Shown: one piece after another, positions 54,027 to 64,000 of the stretch
How positions within the stretch are numbered: position 1 is the first letter of the stretch
Layout of the letters: every line of letters begins with the position of its first letter
DNA from: Trichinella spiralis
Taxonomy: Eukaryota > Nematoda > Enoplea > Trichinellida > Trichinellidae
Length of the DNA: 64,000 nucleotides
Assembly: GCA_000181795.3 (NCBI GenBank)
Contig: CM012955.1
Coordinates: forward strand, 5,431,010-5,495,009
Direction: 5' to 3'
Position numbers and translations under genes: made by a program
Notes under the pieces: model-generated
Seen by the model: the letters and a program-made list of their open reading frames with translations, nothing else
What the model was told of the DNA's origin: nothing
Databases searched by the model: none

Positions 54027-55660
54027 ATGGTGTCAGATAGTTTGAAAACTCCTTATGGTGTGGATTATTCGAAAACGTTGATCATTAAAGTAAAACTCGG
54101 TGATGACATTCGAAAAATACCAATTCAGAACGATGACATCACTTACGACGAGCTTGTTTTGATGATGCAACGCGTCTTCAAAGACAAATTGAGCGCCACC
54201 GATGATGTCACAGTAAAATATCTCGATGATGGTAATTCTTTTCAGATTACGTGAATTAAAAAAATTGTCTTAATTCTTGTTTTTAGATGGAGATCTGGTA
54301 ACAATACTGGACAGTTCTGACCTGGCATTTGCTATTCAATGCCATCGTGTTCTCCGCCTTACGTTGCTGGGTTTGCTTGCTTTGGATGATTGCTTTTTCT
54401 TTTCTTATTAATTTATATTTTAGTCACATCGACTGAAATAAAAAGCGATGCAGCCAGTGAGGTTATTCGTAGCTTGGAGATTATAAGAGATTCGGCTATT
54501 GATATACTTGAAAAGATAGAACGACGCAGCTTGTTTACGAGCTCCGGTAGAAGTGCGTATCAGAATAATTTGTATTTCTTTATTTTGAATGATTTTTCTT
54601 ATAAATAATAAATATAGGTGTTTCTTCGCAAACTGACTCTCAGCCTGTTGTTGGTGAAGATACCAGTAGTGTTGAATTGTCAAAGCAAGGTATGGAGTTC
54701 GATCCACTCCAGCACGGAGGATGCAAAGTTGAAGAAGTGTGTGAGCAGCTCACAAAAGCACACGACGGGGGTAGCTTGACGCCTTGTAAGCAGGAAACAA
54801 TAGCGACATCACATGTTTTTTTTGTTTTATGATTTCATTTTAAGCGCGCTCAAACACACCAAATCAGTTGCCTGCGCAGGCGGCAATTTATGCCATCAAA
54901 GACAGCGTTGCGACGATTCAACCATCCGTTCAGCAGGTGGTGCATCCTGCTCAACAGCAGTTTCATTCTACTGGTAGATTGTTAAGAGTATTTGTTTTTT
55001 ATTATAATTATAATTATTTTTTCAATGGAATAGCGGAAGCAATGCGTGGAGCCGAAATGCACACTCTTCCGACGGCAACTCAACCAGCAGGACACCTGAG
55101 TTTTCAACCGAATCCTAGAGATCAGATGTTCCATTCTCAGCTTAGTACGATCGGTTACGTAAGTGGTCAGCAGCCACCTACACAGGCAGTGCCTGGACAG
55201 ATGGTAGCGCGTCCATTAAATGCAAACACTGAGCATGGAATTCAGCAATCCCATCTTCATCCGATGAACAGTAACAACTTTCTATTATAAAAATAATCGT
55301 TTTAATTTGGAAGAAATTTGAATTTGTTTTCAAAATTAAGCTGGCTATGCGGCTCCGTATCTGCAGAAAAGTATTCGTCATGATTACAGTCCAGCTATTC
55401 AGCCACAGCAGCAACCACCACCACCACCACCACCTACTCAACAGCAGCAGCAGATGGCAGGAGTTGGAATGCTACCACCGCAGGCTGATCAACATGCGCC
55501 TGGAATGCCTCCGATTCCACCGCAGATGTATCGCAGCGTTCCACCTGGTGTGAATCCGTTTGCACGTACAACACAAGGGATGCAGCAGTCTTACATCCAG
55601 CCAACATTTATGGCCGGTCAGCAGCAGCAGCAGCAGCAACAACAACAACAAAATAATTGA
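54027..55660 (+). CDS. TFG: TFG orthologue (PB1 domain, COPII export scaffold)
   Basis: Scaffold at ER exit sites that organises COPII carriers and interacts with SEC-16. Exons 54027-54231, 54287-54370, 54424-54546, 54618-54785, 54845-54973, 55034-55270, 55341-55660; 421 residues (human TFG about 400) with all phases closing (1 at each intron). Residues 17-95 are the PB1 domain: [50 protein letters not shown] are close to human TFG. Residues about 98-140 form the coiled coil ([20 protein letters not shown]). The rest is a low-complexity Pro/Gln/Met tail with poly-Pro, QQQQQ and a final run of ten Gln followed by NN and the stop. The assignment is firm; the tail exons are supported by phase and splice sites only. 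Confidence 0.93.
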
Positions 55661-56983
55661 AAAATGAAGGCAACATAACTGAGATGATGATGTAGTGATG
55701 GTTTTTAATTGCGAAAAAATTTAAGCAGTAATATAAATTTTCTAAGCGTAATATTTTATTCTAAGGTCGATGGTGTTTTTTAAGTAATAATTGACATCAG
55801 CTTTTTGAGGAATTATATACTTTTTTCTTCAGAATGATGATAGAAACTGTGATTAAATTGGATTCATCAAAATATGTATCTGTATCCGAATATTTGGTGT
55901 TGGGATTTGTTTTAATTAAAAAGAGAACAATTGCTTTTTTTGAGTGAATAATTATTTGAACTGCTTGTTTTACTTTATTTGGAATAGTGTTATTCGAAAT
56001 ATTGTTAAATATGATAATCACGTGACATGGTCAAATTTTTTGGCCTGCAGTGAGTAGAGGTGTAGACATTTCTGTTTTAAAAATAATTACTCTCCTTGCG
56101 CCTCTGCTTGTTAAAAGAATTGATTTTTAAAATGCACGCGCAAAGGAAGAAAATACTTGAGCAATACGGAAAGTAATCATTTTCATTAATTTAACGATTA
56201 CTGCTCATCCAGTTAATTAATGAATTGAATGCATTAAACAATAATTCATTTGAAATACTACTAATAATAAAGGTAACAACTCATTTTTAAAAACAGTATA
56301 TATATACATATATGGTAGTTTTACTGTAGATTTTCAAGTGTTAATTAAACTTTGAAATGTGAAACATGAAAGTAAAAGGGTTAAGCACTTCGTGCATATA
56401 ATGTTCCATTTCAAAATCTGCATGCACAATTTTCACATTTCAAAACCTATTATTTCCTTATGATGATGCGTTAAGAATTTTATTAATTTGACGAACGTTC
56501 AGAGCACTTTATACTAAGTAAACATCACCCTGTGGAAAAGAAATTATTAGAATATTTGAATGTATAAAAAGAACTAGAAATATCTACACAGAGGCATTAC
56601 AAATTTAATGTCTGCGTAAATTGCGTAAATGTAATATATAAAAGACCACTGTCGTTTCTGTTGCACATTTGTATAATATCGTCATTGCGATCAATAATAA
56701 TTTGCATGCTAGTTGATATTGATATATGACTTCCAATTGTTTGAAACGAACTCGCACCTTTTGTTGTTTGCATTCTCAGAGTGATTTGTGAAAAAAGAAT
56801 CCACAATAATCACTCTGATGCTAGTAATTTGAATAATAAGAAAAGTCAAACAACAAATGTAATTTATGAGCACTAGTGGCATACGCGTCATGAAAACGAA
56901 ACAAGATTGAAAGTAAAATCATTTACTACTGAAATATTATTATTCACTGACGACATGGTGAGTGGAAGCACTACTTCCGTTTC
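55661..56983. other. Convergent intergenic region
   Basis: 3' flanks of TFG (plus) and HDDC2 (minus). AT-rich; no coding exon recognised. Confidence 0.6.
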
Positions 56984-57623
56984 TTAAGAGGTGCTGTTTG
57001 AGGAAGGTTTGGGCACATTTGAACAATTTTCATTGCGCAAAGCTTTCACTCGACTGGCCCATTCAGCAATAGTTTCAGTTCTAAATGTGCTGCTGTGAAA
57101 AAATTCTTCCAGTTGTCCTTGTCTGCTTGTTGACATTTCATATTCAAATGCTTGCATGATCATATCGAATTTATCCAAATCTTTGACGAATTTGGCCACG
57201 GCCGTCTTGCCTTCTTCATATTCTTGAAAAAGCTGCAGCACTTCTTCACCGCGGCCAGCTAAAAGAAGAATGTTAACAAAATCAACAAACTGTAAACCAC
57301 TTCAAGCCTGCACCTGGTAAAAGAGATGCAATTTTCTTCATTGCATCTTCTTCTCTTTTCTGCTTCTCTTCAGCAGAAATGTTATCAAAAGGGGTTATAT
57401 CACCGATGATGCTTTCACCCAAATCGTGCACCAGAGCCATTTTCATGCAACGTGACGTGTCTAAATCTTCATGTTGTAGAAAAAACGTAAGCACTGCCAT
57501 TCGATACATATGAGCTGCTACAGTTTCCGGATTTTCAATACCCTTATACAGCCAGCCAGTACGTGGTAGGTGTTTCAAATGACCTACCAGCTTGCAAAAT
57601 TCCACAACATCTTCCATGCCCAT
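56984..57623 (-). CDS. HDDC2: HDDC2-like HD-domain 5'-deoxynucleotidase
   Basis: Metal-dependent HD-domain phosphohydrolase acting on deoxynucleoside 5'-monophosphates (YfbR/HDDC2 family). Two exons (minus): 57623-57314 and 57258-56984; 194 residues against 204 in human. Motifs: VGHLKHLPRTGWLYKGIENP, PETVAAHMYRMAV with the first metal His at 38, LVHDLGE with the HD pair at 66-67, GDITPFDNI, SAEEKQKREEDAM, and LDKFDMIMQAFEYE with the last metal Asp. The joint at LLPG/A (phase 1) aligns with human LLPED. An acceptor-like CTAAG lies two bases before the ATG, so an upstream exon or a trans-spliced leader may exist. Confidence 0.9.
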
Positions 57624-59818
57624 ATCTTAGAACATTTAAAACGAAAAATTATTTTCAGTTTTAAATTCAGATACAATAAAAGTAAAATTGAAAAAAGCTT
57701 TGCTAATTATGAAATCAATCACAATTTAATTACATCTATTTCTTGGAAAAGATTGAAAAACCCCCATTAAAGTAATTTAGAAATAATAAAAATTCAATAA
57801 TCAGTACAATTTCTATATTAAACCCTTTCTGTTCAATCATAACCCATAATACACTGTACTGAAAAGCAAGTGTTATTAGCATTGTTAAATTGTTTTGTGA
57901 AATTACTTTAATTTGCTGAAACAGAAAGAAGAAAATAAAATTTATGAAAGCATTTCATTCAAGTAATTGCAAGACTGACATTCAAAAAAATTTTTTTAGA
58001 TAATCACAGATTTTCTTGTTGCATGCCATTAAAATTCAAGCAGGAATCACTTGTCTAAATATTTAGTAAGTTTTGAAAGTGAAGATGAAAATTGAATTTC
58101 TTATTAAAATATCATGATTGTTCTTGTGAATATTTTTTATTTTGTGAATATGTTTTATATTATAAAATAATGAAAACTGAGAACAAATTTGACTGCTATA
58201 CTGAGCAGACGAAGAATTATTATCCAGGGTATGCAGAACAAAGCATCACAAATTTGCAAAGTATATCTTAAAAATTATACCAGTAAAGCATGAAAAGTTT
58301 TGCACCTGAAATTGCATTCGTAATTATAATAAACAGAAACTGTTGTGTAAATATTGCAATAAATGTGAAAAAAATTTTGAATTGAATTTTGCATATGCAT
58401 ATGACAATTTTTAATCTATTTGAATAGTTTACTTATTATTACTGGCAAATGGAAATGAAGCTGCTTTTATATGTGATGTGCAAGCATGAACACATCACAT
58501 TATGGTTCTTGATTATCACGCTACTGTATTATTTTGTGTAAATATGGAAATAAAACTGCACTGAGCACGGACGCAGCATTCCATTGGTAACATCTTTTTA
58601 TATTAAAACATTTTAAAAAATGAGCACCTCATTTACAATCTTATCCTATCTTATCATAATCGATGTTAAAATTTGATCAGTAATATATTTGCTATTCATG
58701 CAAAATGGACAATTTCTGCTTTTTCTAGTTAGTGATCGAATTTTTATAAAACAAATTTGTAAATATTTGTTGAGGATGAAACATTGTGCAAAAAACTCTT
58801 ATTAATGAAACAAGAAAGATGCGTTTCATTTTAATACTAGAATCGTAATTGCCAATGCTAATAAGAATTGCTATGTTTCTGGAAGTTTTTCACTTTTGTA
58901 CACCTTTTGTACTCATACGAATATATAAATTTATGCGTTTACTTCTTTCAACTTAAATGCAACTACATTGCGCAACAAAAGCACTAGATAAATCTTATTA
59001 GCTGAATCATAAATATTTTCAATGTCATGTGAATTATTTTGCGATTAACATGGCAAAATTAATAACAACTCAGTTTGTTTATTATATTTATCCATAAAAC
59101 ACCACTATTTATGTCGTATATTTTACGCGTCCATGTACATATCGCCAGAAGCAACTGAAACATTAATTGCTGGAAAAGAAAATTGTTATCAATCATTCAA
59201 CCGCTCCAAGTGAACAGATGAGCTATCACCGATTTCGTGTAAACAACATCAGACAGGAAAAAGTCAGTTCGTCACAGGCGTTCTCAGCAATACTGCTGCC
59301 CTGTATGCTGAACAAAACGCTCTGTAGCTGTGCATTTTATTTTACAAATATTATACTACTTCAAGATTATTATGTCCTGTTATTTAGCTTTATTAGTGGT
59401 TCGTTTCCTGCAAATGCTAACAGCTGAGCAACAAAATTAAAGACAAGAATTAAATTCAATTAAAACTGGCTACGAACAGTCAAATTGAAGCTTTTCATCA
59501 AGCTGAGCATGATTTCTGTTGTCTTCTTATGCAGAACATTTGAAATGCAAATTCCAAAAATGATGAACAATCTTTTAATTGGAAACTAAATAAAATGATG
59601 ATACTCGTCAGCATACGCGCTGCTACTACTCCAGCAACGGTGGCTATCCGCAGGCGCTATATGATTTGACGAAAATGTGACGAAACTAAGCAAACACTGC
59701 AATCGCCCACCGCAGAAGAAAATTGTTGTTGTTCACCTTACAACTGCGTACGTCGAAGTTCAACAATGACTACATTGTACAGATCAGTAAGATCTTAAAA
59801 AAACTGAAAATTTTCCAG
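57624..59818. other. AT-rich spacer upstream of HDDC2
   Basis: No coding exon recognised on either strand until about 59600. From 59600 to 59760 composition becomes more balanced and may hold the missing first exon of the plus-strand gene that follows. Confidence 0.5.
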
Positions 59819-60324
59819 CGTACTACTGCATTGGTGGATGTGACAAAGATTGCTCAGAAACACTGCACACAGTGAATACTGTACACAGAATTGATGCTGA
59901 TGATAATAGAGTTAGCATTGAGCTGCTAGCTAGCACGGAAGAAATCTGGGCAGTAACTATTAACGAAAAGCAGCAAGTCGATTTAATTAAATCTGATAAC
60001 ACTTGGTGGGCTGCAAAACAGATCATCTCTAATCGAGGGACCTCGATAATTAGAAAACTGAACATTGTTATCACTGCTCCTGAATGCATTGCCTCAATAA
60101 TGATGGAAATTTTGTCAAAAAATAAATGCACACCGAATGCGTCTGCTTCATCAAAGACAAGCACAGAAGTGGATAATATCAGCCAGTTTTTATGGAAAAA
60201 TAATCACACGCAAAAATCGACGATCAAAAAACCAACTCAATCAATGGACTTGTATCCGACATACAACCTACAAAGGGAATATTTGGAAGCAGTTCATGAC
60301 TGGATCACCACTTTTGGAATATGA
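59819..60324 (+). CDS. Unrecognised protein, last exon (partial model)
   Basis: I do not recognise this gene. An acceptor (AATTTTCCAG) at 59818 opens a frame of 167 codons ending in TGA at 60322-60324. It begins YYCIGGCDKDC and continues with a folded-looking part (RVSIELLASTEEIWAVTINE, SDNTWWAAKQII, APECIASIMMEIL) and a polar tail ending HDWITTFGI. The exon needs one base from the preceding exon. The nearest upstream donor (59787) would leave a 32-bp intron, shorter than any other here; a donor at 59748 (GTACGT) gives 71 bp and the right phase, but no ATG is then found, so the start is unknown. LLASTEEIW faintly recalls the VTDAAELW motif of PAXX, far too weak to name it. Confidence 0.45.
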
Positions 60325-63041
60325 AACGAAGCTGAATTGTTAATTTTTGGAGTATAGAATTTTTACACTTGCTTTATGTCAAAGCAGAAATGGCTGTTCA
60401 AATGAAATCAACCACAAAATTAGCATTAAAGAAAGCTAAAGTTGACACTTCACTCCATCAATTTATTATGCAAATTGTGTATGCAAATACATCGTCTTTT
60501 TTAAGTATGGTGGGTTATTTTCAAGTAATTGAAACGTCGCGTGAATTATATTCAACGTTCTGTTTTTGAATGCACGCATTTATGCAATATTCCTAACATT
60601 TCGGAACTTAATTTTTCTGAGATTTTTCCATTTCATCCCCAGATCTTTTGGAAAATGATAATTTCAAATCTGATCATGATTTTTATGAAGTGATAAATGT
60701 ATTTTATTCACTTTAAACGTATTTAACATTTTCGGACAAATGAAACAAATATTCGAAATAATCTCATAACTAATTGTCATAATTTTCACAGTGAACGAAT
60801 TTCTGTTTCTAAAACAACCATCATTCCATACAAAAATTGTCCATATCCTGTTGTTCTTTAACTTAGCTATTTATAAATTCCATACATTATAAAATAATAT
60901 GTGCAAATATGAAATAAAATGGAAGGGGGATTGTACCACGCCATGGGAAAGGCGTGTTTGCGCTGGCGCTTCAGGTTAGATCAGCTTCTTCATAACATGG
61001 CTCACGTACTCGCTGATTAGAATTTGACAGCCGTGATAGATTAGCAGCAAAACTGCTAGATGGGAACGTGAAGCCGCGTGGGAAGCAAGTAAGCTCCATC
61101 TGCTACAGCCCGTTAAGCGCGTGGGCGAAAATCGGCAACAACACCGTAAATGTTGAAAGAAAGTTCGAAAAATTGATTGAAGGAACAAAGAAAGTGGCTG
61201 CGCGAGACACCTATATGCATCTGCTGTAAACGGCATTCAGAGAAGAGTTGTTTGTTTGTTAAGTGCGCAGAGCACTGGTCAGTAGAATGGTTGCAAAAAG
61301 AAATACTCTGCATCAAGAACTATTGGGTGGTCGATCGATTTTGTTGTGTTGGTTTATCATAATAAAATTTTCATCCAAAAATCTGTTTTTTCGTTTACTC
61401 TATATCTATATTCTTCTAGACGGGGATTTAATCCACCGCTCGATTCGCCAGAAGAACCTGAACATCAGTAGTAACGAAGGCCTTCTGTACGCTACAGTAA
61501 TTTAGAAGCATGTCTACAATAAAAATGCCCATATATTTAAATGCGTTGTAGTACAGTTTTGTCTTGTTAATAAAATTGAAAATAAGTTGCATATTACTGG
61601 AATTTAAAAAATATTTTTATTTGTTCATAGTTACTTACCGTTACATGATTAATACCTGAAAACTTTAATAGACTGTAAAGCTATGTCTTTACTACACAGC
61701 TAATGGACCAACACATTCACTGGTGTGTGACGGTGCTGTTTAGTAAATTATCAAGGCATTAAGGTTTGGAAATATAATTTCAGAGCGTATGATAGGCTGA
61801 ATTATAAATAAAGCGTATGAGCGACAGAACGTAGAAGACAAGTTGCAATTTTGGTAGCATCCATGAAGTGAAGTGAAAGTGGGTTCTACAAAGATAACGT
61901 CGTAGCCGAATTGGAATAAAGACGACAAAAAAGTTGAAATAACGGTGAAGACGAAAGGAACATCATAGCTTGCAGTCTCAAAGCACATCTGTTTGTTGGA
62001 GGTTGTGGTCAAAATTCAGAATGACGTCATGTCAGAACTACTGATGGGAAAATAATTGATTTTGATCAAATGCTGCGCACACACAAATCGGCGCAGTTAT
62101 GAACGTGAAGCAAGAATTTGAAATATGGAATTATGTTTAATATTTCCATTTCTTTCAACCTGTTTTCCCAAAGTAAATTAATTTTCTATTTTCCGTGTAA
62201 ATTTTCCAGGGGAAAATTTGCTTATAGCAATTCAGTTTCAATTTTTGATTTTAGAGATTTATTATTATTGTTTGCATTTTGTTTATAGATGTACAGTACG
62301 AAGAAATGTGAGGAATCACTTTGATTTCACCGAAGACGAGATCGAAGTTCATAAGTTTTTCTTTCTCAGAAAAAACTGTATTCCAACATCAATTAACATT
62401 AGAGTCGTTTGATGTTGGAGCTTCATGTTTGATTCAATTTTGAAACCTGGAAAGCAACTGAAATCTCATTTATCAACGTTAACAAGTGTTGTTTTATTGG
62501 GATAAATGTTGGTAATGTTTTCATTTATTATTTATTCATTCGTTCATTCATTCATTTCAGATTTTTATTTTAACACTTGTTGGTTTTTAATTTTCTAGAT
62601 CCTTCCATTGTCTATGGCAAGGGAAATCAAACTTCCAGAAGAACTGACTGAAAGAAGCTGGACTCGATATTAATGAGTAGACAGCGGGCTGCATCCATCT
62701 AAAGTAAACTTTCGAGAAAGTTTGCTGTTTCTTCATTCACCCCGAGTATCAACAGTTGTTATGGCTGGTTATCAGCTTAAAACGGACGGATAGACCGCTG
62801 AAATCATTGCCAGCCATGGACTCCACGGTTTCTGTTAGTTTACGCCTATGATGAAATTGATGACAGATAACAAAAATATCAATGCGTTTCATACGTCTGT
62901 TATAAATCATCAACAATTATATTGCATCAGTTTCACTTTGAAACTATTCCGAAACTGCCGATCCCGCATATCCAACACAATGTGGTATACTTGATACACG
63001 TCTTCATCAATGACGTCGTTACGAACAACTCACGGCTCTAA
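60325..63041. other. Mixed region without a recognised gene
   Basis: AT-rich with GC-richer patches at about 60930-61320 and 61690-62060. A CRE palindrome (TGACGTCA) lies at 62023-62030. A patch at 62290-62365 reads as a short polar peptide (HFDFTEDEIEVHK) but lacks clear splice partners. Nothing is named here. Confidence 0.45.
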
Positions 63042-63537
63042 ATTTTTGTTGCTCACACATCCCTCAACCGATTGTGGGTGGTATCAGGACCTTCCTCTGC
63101 ATGCTAAGTCTCTGCATGGGATGAAAAAGAAGTACTGTGCCCAGTATGATTGCTCTGCCACGCTGTTACTACGGGCGAAGTTGACTGTCTGATCATGATC
63201 ACGCAAGGTATTACAATACACCCTACGCGGACAGTACAACTCTTTCTAAGGAGGAATTTTTCCAAGTGAAGCGGAAGAAAAGATCAAACAATCAAAATTT
63301 TCGTTGCTCACACATCCCTCAACCGATTGTGGGTGGTATCAGGACTTTCCTCTGCATGCTAAATCTCTGCATGGGATGAAAAAGAAGTACTGTGCCCAAT
63401 ATGATTGCTCTGCAACGTTGCTATTAGGGGCGATGTTGACTGTCTGATCATGGTATTACAAGACACTCAACACAGACAGTGCAACTCTTTCTAAGGAGGA
63501 ATTTTTCCAAGTGATGCGGAAGAAAAGATCAAACAAT
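63042..63537 (+). repeat. Tandem duplication of about 250 bp carrying a FLYWCH-like module
   Basis: Two head-to-tail copies, about 63042-63292 and 63293-63537, offset by 255 bp at the left and about 10 bp shorter in the second copy. They share long identical stretches (for example GCTCACACATCCCTCAACCG and TTCTAAGGAGGAATTTTTCC). Each copy encodes a peptide with Gly-Trp-Tyr, His, Lys-Lys and two Cys spaced as in a FLYWCH/MULE-type zinc module (KKYCAQYDCSATLLL). Differences between copies suggest an old duplication in a repeat-derived sequence. Confidence 0.7.
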
Positions 63538-63804
63538 ATCATACTTTCTGTTGTGGCTAAAAATGGAATTATTGAAAGCATTTTGCTAATCGAAGCAATT
63601 TGGCCCAGGTCAGTTGAAGATAACAATCTTCGTCATCGTTATGAAGTTTTACGAATTGGTGATGAAGTGAATTTGATTTGTAAGCGGACCGTCGATGATT
63701 TCAAAATGATCACAGCAATAAAACAAATTCACAACATTGTAAGAAAGGCATACGATGGAATTGGTTATGGAGGAGAGAAGAAAATGTTTCTGGAGACTTA
63801 CTAA
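63496..63804 (+). mobile_element. KRBA2-like / integrase zinc-domain fragment (fossil)
   Basis: The fragment resembles the N-terminal part of KRBA2-type proteins, which descend from integrases of transposable elements: an EEFFQ-type start, LRHRYEVLRIGDEVNLI, then IHNIVRKAYDGIGYGGEKKM at the place of the integrase His-Cys zinc domain. The catalytic core is not present before the window ends or has been lost. The source family (Ginger-type DNA transposon or LTR-element integrase) cannot be decided. It looks like a broken fragment, with the upstream tandem module as part of the same old insertion. Confidence 0.5.
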
Positions 63805-64000
63805 AGGTTTTACAACATCACTTTGGAAACTCGCGTCTTGAACAAAATTTTGGGACTATTGTAAAAAAGATAATTGTATGAATAGTTTATGTGTGTAATG
63901 AGTAATAAAAAATAGTATTCTCGATATTTTCGTTACGACAACTGACATAATTCCTAGATCAATTTCGGGTTAAATTTGCCCGTTTATGTAGGTATAATCA
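63805..64000. other. Right edge, AT-rich
   Basis: No feature seen. Confidence 0.5.

Noticed and set aside
60976-61362. Overlapping open frames on both strands
   Set aside because: No conserved motif and no splice sites; composition alone explains the open stretches.

Overview
The window is AT-rich animal DNA with spliced genes, mostly short introns (about 50-100 bp, GT-AG with one GC-AG), and long gene-poor stretches full of trinucleotide and AAAC/AAC/CAT microsatellites. I recognise eight conserved bilaterian genes from their conserved motifs (TEAD, MNK-type kinase, REXO5-like exonuclease, sepiapterin reductase-like protein, a Rab5/22-family GTPase, TFG, HDDC2 and a Dickkopf-like secreted protein), plus two small membrane proteins and one unrecognised open exon. 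The composition, the small introns and a KRBA2/FLYWCH-like repeat fragment suit an invertebrate, perhaps a worm such as a clade I nematode, but I cannot prove the taxon; other AT-rich invertebrates such as mites stay possible.

Layout. 551-1054 (-): N-terminal coding exon of a TEAD (scalloped/egl-44) transcription factor whose other exons lie left of the window. 1055-21958: a 21 kb gene desert, probably TEAD upstream/5' intron sequence, with GC-richer islands, microsatellites and isolated splice donors. 21959-26805 (-): three-exon secreted Dickkopf-like protein. 30896-32432 (+): two-exon single-pass membrane protein with an acidic tail. 33513-38402 (-): MNK-type kinase, ten coding exons. 39484-41784 (+): REXO5-like 3'-5' exonuclease, divergent from MNK. 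43240-44055 (+): intronless, GC-rich sepiapterin reductase homologue that lacks the catalytic Tyr and Lys. 45624-46529 (-): Rab GTPase, six exons. 48442-49588 (+): Shisa/WBP1-like Cys-rich membrane protein. 50411-50973: non-autonomous DNA transposon with long terminal inverted repeats, an 8-bp target duplication and a small assembly gap. 54027-55660 (+): TFG. 56984-57623 (-): HDDC2, convergent with TFG. 59819-60324 (+): unrecognised exon. 63042-63804: tandemly duplicated FLYWCH-like module followed by a KRBA2/integrase-like fragment.

There is no operon-like functional cluster. The genes are ordinary housekeeping and signalling genes: TEAD in Hippo signalling, a Wnt-antagonist-like secreted protein, MNK in translation control, TFG and Rab in membrane traffic, REXO5-like in RNA processing, HDDC2 in nucleotide metabolism. 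The most notable observations are the reductase without its YxxxK motif, the Dickkopf-type cysteine domain reconstructed over three exons, and an MNK with DLD at the magnesium motif and no Thr-Pro in its activation loop. All gene models are manual splice reconstructions in which reading phase closes across every intron; none has been checked by database search.
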